From the NCBI GenBank assembly GCA_021799555.1, contig JAJZAG010000146.1, positions 1 to 8,882 of the forward strand: DNA of 8,882 nt, read 5' to 3'. Made by a program: the position numbers and the translations under genes. Positions 1 through 5,732 of the stretch are shown here, piece by piece. Numbering within the stretch: the first letter of the stretch is position 1; every line of letters begins with the position of its first letter. The notes under the pieces were generated by a model. It saw only the letters and a program-made list of their open reading frames with translations, was not told the origin of the DNA and searched no databases. Origin of the DNA: Deltaproteobacteria bacterium. GTDB taxonomy: Bacteria; Desulfobacterota; Binatia; Binatales; Binataceae.

Positions 1-230
1 CCGACGAGCTAAACGCGCATCTGCGCACTTTCATCGTCGCGCCGCTGACTACCGGCGGGCATCGGTATCCCTTTCGCGTCGCCTGCCGTTTTGCGGGAAA
101 GACCGGTCATGTTGTGCTCGATCAAATCCGGGCGGTCGATCGGGAGCGTGTGATTCGCAGTCTCGGCCGCGTGGCACCCTCGACTTTCCGGCAAGTATTG
201 TCGGTACTTCAGGAGATGTTCGCGCCGTGA
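1..230 (+). CDS. mazF: MazF/PemK-type toxin (endoribonuclease), C-terminal part only
   Basis: The frame beginning at base 3 is open to a TGA at 228-230 and encodes 75 residues; the start is outside the window. Recognisable stretches are LRTFIVAPLTTGG near the start, YPFRVACRFAGKTGHV, VLDQIRAVDRERV and a closing helical segment ending QEMFAP. In order and spacing they match the C-terminal two thirds of the MazF/PemK/CcdB-fold toxins, about 110 residues when complete. Members of this family cleave mRNA and are held inactive by an antitoxin that is normally encoded just upstream, here beyond the left edge. The stop codon abuts the truncated trbF on the opposite strand, so the gene sits at a rearrangement junction, and the pair may have stabilised a mobile element. 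Whether the N-terminal part, with its catalytic Arg, is intact cannot be seen. Family assignment is confident; activity is unknown. Confidence 0.85.
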   Translation, partial: DELNAHLRTFIVAPLTTGGHRYPFRVACRFAGKTGHVVLDQIRAVDRERVIRSLGRVAPSTFRQVLSVLQEMFAP

Positions 231-450
231 GCGCGGCCGGGATCGTGATTGCGTAGCCGAGCATGTCGACTTCGACCAAGAACGGAATCACTTTGGTTCG
301 CGCGCTCGTCCAGACGATGCCCAGAGGAAGAATGAGGCTCAGGAGCATCAGGCCGGCCGAGGCGATCTGCCAGATGCGTTTTCCGAGGACGAGATCGCCG
401 TAGCGCTCATCCCATTCCCTTAGTGCCTGGAGATAGAACTCGCTTTCCAT
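229..450 (-). pseudogene. trbF: TrbF-type conjugal transfer protein, truncated after about 74 residues
   Basis: Reading leftward from ATG at 448-450, the first 74 codons give FYLQALREWDERYGDLVLGK, then a hydrophobic membrane segment (about residues 29-49), then PFLVEVDMLGYAI. This is the N-terminal cytoplasmic tail, single membrane helix and start of the periplasmic domain of TrbF/VirB8-like proteins, inner-membrane parts of the type IV secretion channel used in conjugation. Family members are usually over 200 residues. Here homology stops near 229-236, exactly where the opposite-strand mazF ends. The frame stays open to 49, but the extra residues are antisense of mazF and resemble nothing. 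A GGAG six bases upstream of the ATG makes the start plausible. No other trb gene is seen nearby (trbL or trbI would be expected), so this is a remnant of a conjugative element. It cannot make a working TrbF. Confidence 0.8.
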
Positions 451-628
451 CTGCTGCTCCGGTCGCCGAATTCGTCGCGGCGACGGTCCAGAGCATCAGC
501 AATGGGTGCGCCATTGCCTCAGAGTTCCCGCGCGCGAGAGCGTATACGGAAACGAAGTGGGAGGGCGATGTTGCCCTAGGCTCGGACGGCACCAGGGCGA
601 CGTTATTCGAGGCGCGGGTAGGGGCTGC

Positions 629-1396
629 CTATTGCCGCGCGGTCACGAATAATTGGCAGCCGAACAAAACTTGGCTTGCGTACGCGGCGAAGCGTGATGG
701 GCCGATTACTGGACGAACCGGGCGAAGAGAGCCCGTATCGATATCTCGGTGTCGAGCGTTCGACTTCTCGTATACTTGCATCAGCTCCTCCCCAAGATCG
801 GTGAAGAACTGATCATATCGGTGCGGACGGGGCTGGAATTTCCGTTGCCTTGTCGCGCTCGGAATGAAAATGGCCTCGGCAGTTTCGTGACGGATTTCCT
901 TCGGTTCCGAGCAGAACCACACGCCTCCGGGGCCAACTACGAACGCAACATCGTGGTCATCTGGGTCGGCCAAAGGTCCGATGAAGGAAGGGGCGACGAA
1001 AACCGTCCGTGCCGCGACGGCTCCTGTTCTGAAAGCGTCGTTGAGTTCGCTCATCGTGTGAAACGCCGGTGAACAATAAAAAACGTCCTTGCCGTCGGCT
1101 TCTAAATCCAAGAGGAGTTGATGCTGAGCCGAATATCGAGCTGGGCGAATCTCGAATCGGAAGTGCGGAACGCCGATGAGCGCCGCATGTCTCGCATTTC
1201 CGCGCTTAAGGCAATCGCTAAGCTTGAACTGAACGAACCACGCGATCTTCGGTAGCTCGACATCGTACCCGCCGGTCTTGCCCTCCTCGTACAGGCTCGG
1301 AAAGATGGGCGCGCCGGCGCTCTTTAAGTCGTAGCGGTCGACGAGGTTGCTGGTAAGCGCGTAGCCGTACGAGAATTCAGAGATCTCGGGTTTCAT
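629..1396 (-). CDS. Uncharacterised 255-residue protein with a PD-(D/E)XK-like residue pattern
   Basis: The start is ATG at 1394-1396, overlapping the stop of the upstream gene as ATGA, so translation is probably coupled. I do not know a named family. The N-terminal half reads SEFSYGYALTSNL, then FPSLYEEGKTGGYD (Asp45), then a hydrophobic strand ending FVQFK (Gln56, Lys58). A helix with an acidic residue (Glu7), followed by G-Y-D and then Q-x-K on the next strand, is the layout of PD-(D/E)XK nuclease-like folds, including variants with Gln for the acidic residue. The middle (RPARYSAQHQLLLDLEADG, then VFYCSPAFHT) and the DPDDHDVAF stretch look like conserved cores too. No membrane segment or signal peptide is visible, so it is likely cytoplasmic. 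The nuclease idea is inference from motif spacing; it could be a nuclease-like but inactive protein. That it is a real gene is well supported by length, overlap and composition. Confidence 0.7.
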   Translation of the reverse strand: MKPEISEFSYGYALTSNLVDRYDLKSAGAPIFPSLYEEGKTGGYDVELPKIAWFVQFKLSDCLKRGNARHAALIGVPHFRFEIRPARYSAQHQLLLDLEADGKDVFYCSPAFHTMSELNDAFRTGAVAARTVFVAPSFIGPLADPDDHDVAFVVGPGGVWFCSEPKEIRHETAEAIFIPSATRQRKFQPRPHRYDQFFTDLGEELMQVYEKSNARHRDIDTGSLRPVRPVIGPSRFAAYASQVLFGCQLFVTARQ

Positions 1397-1926
1397 ACGC
1401 GACTGGTCGATACGAGCTGCGCTGCCGCGGCTTCTGTTAGGTTCATAAGCTTCTCACCATATGCGACCGCGGCCTTACAGTACGGTCCTAACTCGCGCGG
1501 ACCCTCATAGGAGGATCCAACGTCATCAACGATCCAGCGTTGCTCGGGTCCAGCAGGGCGCTTCACGTATGCGTGATGAGCCGCAAGACGACGGAGTTCG
1601 TTGAGCTCGTCGAAGAATGCATCTTTCCGCCAGGCTTTAAGTTCAGGTAAACGTTCTGAGCATTCGGCGAGCGCCTTGCGATAGGGACAGTTCAACGCAT
1701 TGGCGATGAGCTCGGTGATTTGATCGATTTCGGCTTTGACGGAGAAAAGGACGCCCTCGAAGTGGGCCTGTACGTCGATTGGTGGGTCCGACCTCTCGAT
1801 TGGCTCGGGATTCGTTTCGAGTCGCGCCAACAGGTGCTCAAGGTGGTACTTCGCTATTTCGATCTTTCTGCGAGCCGCTCTCAAGTAGTCGGCGCCTCTT
1901 GGCCCATCAAGTGGTCTGGTGCTCAT
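1393..1926 (-). CDS. Uncharacterised HEPN-like helical protein, first gene of a two-gene operon
   Basis: I chose ATG at 1924-1926 (177 residues). The frame is open back to 2160, but the added N-terminus is arginine- and proline-rich and looks non-coding. The protein is soluble and largely helical: LRAARRKIEIAKYHLEHLL (about residues 15-33), a helix around FSVKAEIDQITELIANAL (61-78), then ELNELRRLAAHHAYVKR (107-123). The last contains R112/R113 followed by H117/H118, fitting the R-x4-6-H pattern of HEPN-domain RNases, in which Arg and His form the active site at a dimer interface. HEPN proteins are frequent in toxin-antitoxin, abortive-infection and CRISPR-linked systems. The family call is inference. 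No clear ribosome binding site precedes the ATG. A TAGAAT-like -10 box (1938-1943 on the complement) would place the transcript start only a few bases upstream, so the mRNA may be nearly leaderless. The gene shares an ATGA overlap with the downstream gene. Confidence 0.65.
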   Translation of the reverse strand: MSTRPLDGPRGADYLRAARRKIEIAKYHLEHLLARLETNPEPIERSDPPIDVQAHFEGVLFSVKAEIDQITELIANALNCPYRKALAECSERLPELKAWRKDAFFDELNELRRLAAHHAYVKRPAGPEQRWIVDDVGSSYEGPRELGPYCKAAVAYGEKLMNLTEAAAAQLVSTSRV

Positions 1927-2104
1927 ACAGTGTGTGGATTCTAGAGTTACGATCCGGGCGAGAAAAGTCGCGAAAGAGTTCGCCTTATCGAAAAGTTGCG
2001 TCCGTGGGAGCACCTTACCGTCTGATGGTTGAGGTGGGTTGGCGGAAAATGCACCGCTCCGATCGCGGAAGCCCCTGACATACCGAGACGAAATGAACGA
2101 TTGT

Positions 2105-2123
2105 CTCAGGCTACTTTCAGGCT
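2105..2123. repeat. Direct repeat copy 1 near the att site (TCAGGC pair, 11-bp period)
   Basis: CTCAGGCTACTTTCAGGCT contains TCAGGCT twice with an 11-bp period. It recurs at 2275-2293 with 16 of 19 bases identical. Both copies lie in the gene-free stretch within about 300 bp of the tRNA remnant. Paired short direct repeats flanking a crossover site are typical of integrase arm-type or excisionase binding sites. That role is inference. Confidence 0.45.
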
Positions 2124-2223
2124 CGCACCCGTAGTTGGGGCGAGGGATTTCATACCACACTGGACCTCACGTCCGAAGAGGTGTCGCGACGTGCAGCTAC
2201 CGAAGCTGGATGTCATTTCGGGC

Positions 2224-2254
2224 ACAATTTGTTATCTAATACAACAATTTGTTA
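2224..2254. repeat. Two ACAATTTGTTA direct repeats exactly 20 bp apart
   Basis: ACAATTTGTTA occurs at 2224-2234 and at 2244-2254. Each copy contains the odd palindrome ACAA-T-TTGT. The 20-bp centre-to-centre distance is close to two helical turns, so dimeric proteins would bind on the same DNA face. The stretch is much more AT-rich than its surroundings. It could be an operator, an excisionase site or an integrase arm site; nothing in the sequence decides which. Confidence 0.5.
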
Positions 2255-2274
2255 CGACGTTTGTTGGGAAAACC

Positions 2275-2293
2275 CTCAGGCTAAATTCAGGCC
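2275..2293. repeat. Direct repeat copy 2 near the att site (TCAGGC pair, 11-bp period)
   Basis: CTCAGGCTAAATTCAGGCC matches the element at 2105-2123 in 16 of 19 bases and keeps the two TCAGGC units at the same 11-bp period. Just downstream, GGAAATTG is repeated at 2302-2309 and 2312-2319 with a 10-bp period. These repeats lie 90-135 bp before the tRNA fragment, the usual range for arm sites of tyrosine integrases. Function is inferred from position. Confidence 0.45.
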
Positions 2294-2409
2294 ATTTGGC
2301 GGGAAATTGACGGAAATTGGGGTGACGGCAGGGTTCATGCAAGCGAAAAGGCGTAGGAATTAAGCCCTATTTTTCCTCGTCGCCCCTTGGATTTCCCTGT
2401 TCCGATTCG

Positions 2410-2454
2410 TTCCCAAGCTGGACGTCGCCGGTTCGACCCCGGTCGCCCGCTCCA
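2410..2454 (+). other. attR-like site: 3' part of tRNA-Gly(CCC), from anticodon loop to CCA
   Basis: TTCCCAA (anticodon loop, anticodon CCC) is followed by GCTGG (3' anticodon stem), a short variable loop, a T arm with GCCGG-TTCGACC-CCGGT, and the acceptor strand CGCCCGC-TCCA. The acceptor CGCCCGC and discriminator T fit glycine tRNAs. The bases before the loop (CGATTCG) do not form the 5' anticodon strand CCAGC. No D arm or 5' acceptor GCGGGCG is present upstream, so this is a fragment and not a working tRNA. Fragments running from the anticodon loop to the 3' end are the duplicated core left when tyrosine-recombinase elements integrate into tRNA genes. Since the 3' end points right, the element lies left and the chromosome right; the intact tRNA should be at the element's other end, outside the window. 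Confidence 0.8.
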
Positions 2455-2655
2455 CCACCTTCCTACATGGATGCAGCTACTTGCGATGATTTGACGGCTC
2501 GGATTCGTGCTGCGGGAAGGCCGGGCCATGAACCGGGATGATGCACTCCAAACCCCAACTGGTAATCGGGAACCATCACGCAACTCTCGCGGCGATCCCG
2601 ACGATCGCGCTCGCCTGATCCGCCGGTTGGACCGGAACTCGGCGCGCGCTAAGCT

Positions 2656-2675
2656 TCCCTGACCTGCGCCAGGGA
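2656..2675 (+). promoter_or_regulatory. Small hairpin just upstream of leuS
   Basis: TCCCTG (2656-2661) can pair with CAGGGA (2670-2675), a 6-bp stem with an 8-base loop. Alternatively CCTG (2663-2666) pairs with CAGG (2670-2673); the two are mutually exclusive. AGGGA at 2671-2675 is the nearest purine-rich stretch to the leuS ATG but lies 14 bases away, so folding could affect ribosome access. There is no Firmicute-type T-box. The evidence is only complementarity, which can arise by chance in GC-rich DNA. Confidence 0.2.
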
Positions 2676-2689
2676 CGCATCATCGGACG

Positions 2690-5128
2690 ATGGACGAACG
2701 CTACGACCCGAAGAAAATCGAACCCTACTGGCAATCGGAATGGGAGCGCGCCGATCTTTATCGCACGCGCGAGGCGCCCGGCCGGCCGAAGTTTTATGTG
2801 CTCGAGATGTTCCCCTACCCTTCGGGCAACGGGCTCAGCGTCGGTCATCTGCATAATTACGTTCCGTGCGACGTAATCGGACGATACAAGCGGATGACAG
2901 GGTTCAACGTCCTGCACGCGATGGGGTGGGACGCGTTCGGACTGCCCGCCGAGAACGAGGCGCTGCTGCGCGGAGCGCATCCGACCGAGACCGTCCCGCG
3001 CTACGCGGCCAACTTCAAGCGGCAACTGACGATCTCGGGATGCGCCTATGACTGGTCGCGCGAGATCAACTCCTCGTCGCCCGAGTACTACCGATGGACG
3101 CAGTGGTTTTTCCTGATGCTGCTCCGGCGCGGCCTCGCATACCGCGCGACAGGATCGCAATGGTGGTGCGACAAGTGCCGGACGATTCTGGCCAATGAGC
3201 AGGTGGTCAACGGATGCTGCTGGCGGCATACCGACAATCCGGTGACCAAGAAAGACCTCGAGCAGTGGTATATCAAGATCACCGGCTACGCCGATCGGCT
3301 GCTCGAAGACCTTGACGGAATCGATTGGCCCGAACCGATCAAGCTGATGCAGCGCAACTGGATCGGGCGCAGCGAGGGCGCGGAGCTTGCCTTCCCGATC
3401 ACCGGCCATCCCAAAAAAGAGGTGCGATTTTTCACGACGCGGCCCGATACCGTCTTCGGCGTATCATTTATGGTGCTGGCGCCCGAGCATCCTCTCGTCG
3501 CGCAGATCACCAGCGGCGCGCAGCGCGCCGCAGTCGAGCGCTACGCGTCCGAGGCGCGGCGGCAAAGCGAAATCGAGCGGATGTCCACGGTCAAGGAAAA
3601 GACGGGAGTATTCACCGGCGCATACGCGCACAATGTCTTTACGAAAAAAGACATCCCGATCTGGATCGCCGATTACGTCCTGATGGGCTACGGCACCGGC
3701 GCGATTATGGCCGCACCCGGCGAGGATCAGCGCGATTTTGAGTTCGCGATCAAGTACGGCCTGGAAATTCCGCGCGTCACCGCGCCGGCCGACGGTTCGA
3801 GGCCGCCCGCCGATCGAGCGTTCCCCGAACACGGCATCGCGATCAACTCGGGCTTCCTTGACGGGAAGAAGACCGCCGATGCGCTTCGCGCCGTGTGCGA
3901 CTTCGCCGAACGCAACGGGATCGGCAAGCCTACCGTCAGCTACCGGATGCGCGATTGGTTGATTTCGCGTCAGCGATATTGGGGTTGCCCGATTCCGATC
4001 GTCTATTGCAAGAATGAATGCGGAATCGTTCCGGTGCCGGAAGATCAATTGCCCGTGCGGCTGCCGCCGATGAAGGATTATCAGCCGTCAGGCACGGGCC
4101 GATCGCCGCTCGCAAACGTCCCCGAGTTCGTCAATACGACCTGCCCGAAATGCGGTGGACCCGCGGAACGCGAAACCGACACACTCGACGGGTTCGCATG
4201 CTCGTCGTGGTACTTCCTGCGCTTCGCTTCGCCGCACGAAGCGCGCGCGCCGTTCGATCGCGCCGCGGTCGATTACTGGCTGCCGGTGGATCTCTACGTC
4301 GGCGGCGCCGAGCACGCCGTGATGCATCTGCTGTACGCGCGAATGTGGACCAAAGTGATGTTCGACGCGGAGTTGATCTCGTTCCAGGAGCCGTTTCCGG
4401 TGCTGCGGAATCAGGGCGTCGTGTGGGCGGCGGACGGGCAGCGGATGTCGAAATCCAAGGGCAACGTCGTTACGCCCGATGCGATGATTGAAAAGTATGG
4501 CGCCGATGCGCTCCGCCTGTGGGAATTGTTCATGGGCCCGTTCGATGAGGACACCAAGTGGAATGAAAGCGGTGTCGCCGCGACGGAGCGATTTATTGTG
4601 CGCGTATGGTCGTGGGTGCGTCGCTACGTCGAAGCGGGATACCCGCAAGGCGCGCCGTCGGAGCAGACGATCCATCGCGCACACAAGACTTTGCGCGCCG
4701 TAACCGTACAAATCGAGCAGATGCGCTTCAACACCGCACTGGCCGCGATGATGGAGCATCTGAACTACGTTGCCCGGCTCGAGCCGACGGCGCTTGACCG
4801 CTTCGTCGTCGAGTCGTTCGTACTGATGCTCGCGCCGATGGCGCCGTATGTCAGCGAAGAGCTGTGGCGCGCGCTCGGGCATTCCGATTCGGTGCATCTC
4901 GCAACGTGGCCGGTCTTCGATCCGGCGCTGGCGCACGAAGACACCGTGACCGTCGTGGTGCAGGTCAACGGCAAGGTCCGCGAGCGGCTGCAAGTCGCGG
5001 CAGGAACAAGCGAAGACGAGGTGAAGGCGCTTGCGCTTTCCAGCGACGCAGTGAAGAAACATCTCGGCGACAAGACGCCGCGCAAGTTCATCTTTATCAA
5101 GGACAAGATGCTGAGCGTCGTGGTCTAG
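2690..5128 (+). CDS. leuS: Leucyl-tRNA synthetase
   Basis: This 812-residue class I enzyme, within the usual bacterial LeuRS length, charges tRNA-Leu with leucine using ATP in the cytoplasm. Visible landmarks in order: the nucleotide-binding stretch MFPYPSGNGLSVGH (residues 40-53), the Zn-type CDKC motif, the CP1 editing domain with the Thr-rich TTRPDT (249-254) and GTGAIMAAPGEDQRDFEF including Asp346 for hydrolysing mischarged amino acids, a second Cys set (YCKNECG, CPKCGG), the conserved SSWYFLRF, the KMSKS loop as RMSKS (585-589), and the C-terminal VQVNGKVRERL. All core elements are present. Oddities: HIGH is SVGH, with Ser50 where the first His usually sits, and the editing motif is GED instead of the AHD common in proteobacteria. 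The ATG at 2690 gives the typical YDPKKIEPYWQ N-terminus. The ribosome binding site is weak. This is a core chromosomal gene, the first right of the att-like site. Confidence 0.97.
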   Translation: MDERYDPKKIEPYWQSEWERADLYRTREAPGRPKFYVLEMFPYPSGNGLSVGHLHNYVPCDVIGRYKRMTGFNVLHAMGWDAFGLPAENEALLRGAHPTETVPRYAANFKRQLTISGCAYDWSREINSSSPEYYRWTQWFFLMLLRRGLAYRATGSQWWCDKCRTILANEQVVNGCCWRHTDNPVTKKDLEQWYIKITGYADRLLEDLDGIDWPEPIKLMQRNWIGRSEGAELAFPITGHPKKEVRFFTTRPDTVFGVSFMVLAPEHPLVAQITSGAQRAAVERYASEARRQSEIERMSTVKEKTGVFTGAYAHNVFTKKDIPIWIADYVLMGYGTGAIMAAPGEDQRDFEFAIKYGLEIPRVTAPADGSRPPADRAFPEHGIAINSGFLDGKKTADALRAVCDFAERNGIGKPTVSYRMRDWLISRQRYWGCPIPIVYCKNECGIVPVPEDQLPVRLPPMKDYQPSGTGRSPLANVPEFVNTTCPKCGGPAERETDTLDGFACSSWYFLRFASPHEARAPFDRAAVDYWLPVDLYVGGAEHAVMHLLYARMWTKVMFDAELISFQEPFPVLRNQGVVWAADGQRMSKSKGNVVTPDAMIEKYGADALRLWELFMGPFDEDTKWNESGVAATERFIVRVWSWVRRYVEAGYPQGAPSEQTIHRAHKTLRAVTVQIEQMRFNTALAAMMEHLNYVARLEPTALDRFVVESFVLMLAPMAPYVSEELWRALGHSDSVHLATWPVFDPALAHEDTVTVVVQVNGKVRERLQVAAGTSEDEVKALALSSDAVKKHLGDKTPRKFIFIKDKMLSVVV

Positions 5129-5132
5129 GGAC

Positions 5133-5157
5133 GCGCGCGCGAGGTGTGCACGCGCGC
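5133..5157 (+). terminator. GC-rich stem-loop after leuS, possible terminator
   Basis: A GCGCGCG stretch (5133-5139, or shifted to 5135-5141) is followed by CGCGCGC (5151-5157), allowing a 7-bp all-GC stem with a 9-11 base loop only a few bases after the leuS stop. There is no T-run afterwards, so it is not a textbook intrinsic terminator; it may instead protect the mRNA 3' end or pause polymerase. Alternating GC is also easy to pair by chance. Confidence 0.3.
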
Positions 5158-5199
5158 TCAGAATGCAAGAGCGGCGCTATTGAAACATTTTGCTGGTTT

Positions 5200-5550
5200 A
5201 TGCGTCTAAGAGGCATGGAACGGACCAGCGGCAAGCCGACCGGCGGTACTTTCGCCATCCTTTCGGTGGCAGCGATTGCCTTGGGTTTCGTCCTGATCCT
5301 CGCGGCGGCGCGTAACGCGTCAGCGCAGGAATTCTCGTTCGGCCGACCGGGAAGCAACGCGACAATCTATCTACGCCCGGGATCGATAGTGACCGCGCCC
5401 GATACCCTCGAGCCGCGATTTGGGCCGCTGCGACCGCCGCACAGTAACCCTATCGGGCACCCGATGGTCATCGACATCCCGGCACCGCAGCCAATACTGC
5501 TGGCGCCGAACGCACTCGAACTGCCTACCGTATATGCTCCGCGTTTCTGA
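5200..5550 (+). CDS. Small secreted hypothetical protein (116 residues)
   Basis: I recognise no family. From ATG 5200 the protein has a basic N-terminus, a hydrophobic core FAILSVAAIALGFVLILAAA (about residues 18-37) and ASAQ-E just after it, a standard signal peptide with an Ala-X-Ala cleavage site near residue 43. The mature part, about 73 residues, lacks Cys and is rich in Pro: FSFGRPGSNATIYLRPGS, then RPPHSNPIGHPMVIDIPAP, ending VYAPRF. The NATIYLRPGS stretch looks beta-strand-like. An alternative ATG at 5215 is in frame, but its AGAGG is only one base away; neither start has a well-spaced ribosome binding site. The frame is open back into leuS (to 4864), but that extension is leuS antisignal, not coding. 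It is probably periplasmic or surface-associated, in line with the envelope-type genes downstream; function unknown. Confidence 0.6.
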   Translation: MRLRGMERTSGKPTGGTFAILSVAAIALGFVLILAAARNASAQEFSFGRPGSNATIYLRPGSIVTAPDTLEPRFGPLRPPHSNPIGHPMVIDIPAPQPILLAPNALELPTVYAPRF

Positions 5551-5605
5551 GGGCGCATAAGCACCCGTTTCGGACTGCGAACGCTTGAAAGAGTTCCAGC
5601 CGGTA

Positions 5606-5692
5606 TGCGATGCTGCCAGTGCCCGTGACTTGTAAGTCACTTGGAATAGCCACTTGGCGGGTGGATTGACGCAGCCAAGGATATCGATCCGC
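5606..5692 (+). ncRNA. Candidate structured leader RNA, copy A (upstream of the membrane protein)
   Basis: This 87-nt stretch aligns with 7911-7998. Shared blocks are TGCGATGCTGC, GTAAGTCACTTGGA, GCGGG, TGACGCAGCCA and TATCG-TCCGCA, with variable bases between. Possible pairings: GTGACT with AGTCAC (5625-5640), GCTGC (5612-5616) with GCAGC (5671-5675), CTTGG (5640-5644) with CCAAG (5675-5679), GGAT with ATCC around an ATCG loop (5679-5690), and GCGG (5657-5660) with CCGC (5689-5692). Several cross, so a pseudoknot or switching fold is possible. It ends 40 bases before GTG 5733 and 62 bases before a GGAGG that serves GTG 5769, a position suited to controlling translation. There is no T-run terminator. 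I could not match it to c-di-GMP, cobalamin or other riboswitch consensus sequences that I know. The RNA role is inference from conservation, position and pairing. Confidence 0.55.
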
Positions 5693-5732
5693 ATTGTCAA
5701 TTAAAGGTTGAAGTGAGCGCATCAGGACTGGT

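Noticed and set aside
423..812. + strand frame of 129 residues
   Set aside because: It overlaps the trbF start and the 3' end of the 629-1396 gene on the other strand, has no recognisable motif and no ribosome binding site.
2029..2363. + strand frames in the att-proximal region (93 and 60 residues), considered as integrase or excisionase remnants
   Set aside because: No tyrosine-recombinase R-H-R-Y motif or helix-turn-helix pattern is visible; the region is better explained by short repeats.
2407..2454. Complete functional tRNA-Gly
   Set aside because: No 5' acceptor strand, D arm or 5' anticodon stem upstream; only the part from the anticodon loop onward is present.
2491..2519. sigma70 promoter for leuS starting with TTGACG at 2491
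   Set aside because: No acceptable -10 hexamer at 16-18 bases downstream; the region there is GC-rich.
2335..2583. - strand frame of 82 residues containing GRPGSNRRRPAWERIG
   Set aside because: It is the antisense of the tRNA-Gly fragment; this peptide is a familiar artefact of reading through tRNA sequence.
4088..5062. Long - strand frame (324 residues) opposite leuS
   Set aside because: Shadow frame of GC-rich leuS; Arg/His-rich with no family resemblance, while the + strand is unmistakably LeuRS. The same applies to 2576-3409 and 3464-4048 on the - strand.
4864..5199. N-terminal extension of the small secreted protein's frame into leuS
   Set aside because: It is arginine/alanine-rich out-of-frame leuS sequence; the signal peptide only makes sense with a start at 5200 or 5215.
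5585..5609. Promoter TTGAAA/TATGCG upstream of leader RNA copy A
   Set aside because: The spacer is only 13 bases, too short for a normal sigma70 promoter, and the putative -10 lies within the conserved RNA block.
5606..5692. c-di-GMP (GEMM) or cobalamin riboswitch identity for the leader motif
   Set aside because: GACGCAGCC and AGCCAGG recall fragments of those consensus sequences, but the GNRA stem, the AA before GCC and the other cobalamin elements are missing and the motif is far too short for cobalamin.
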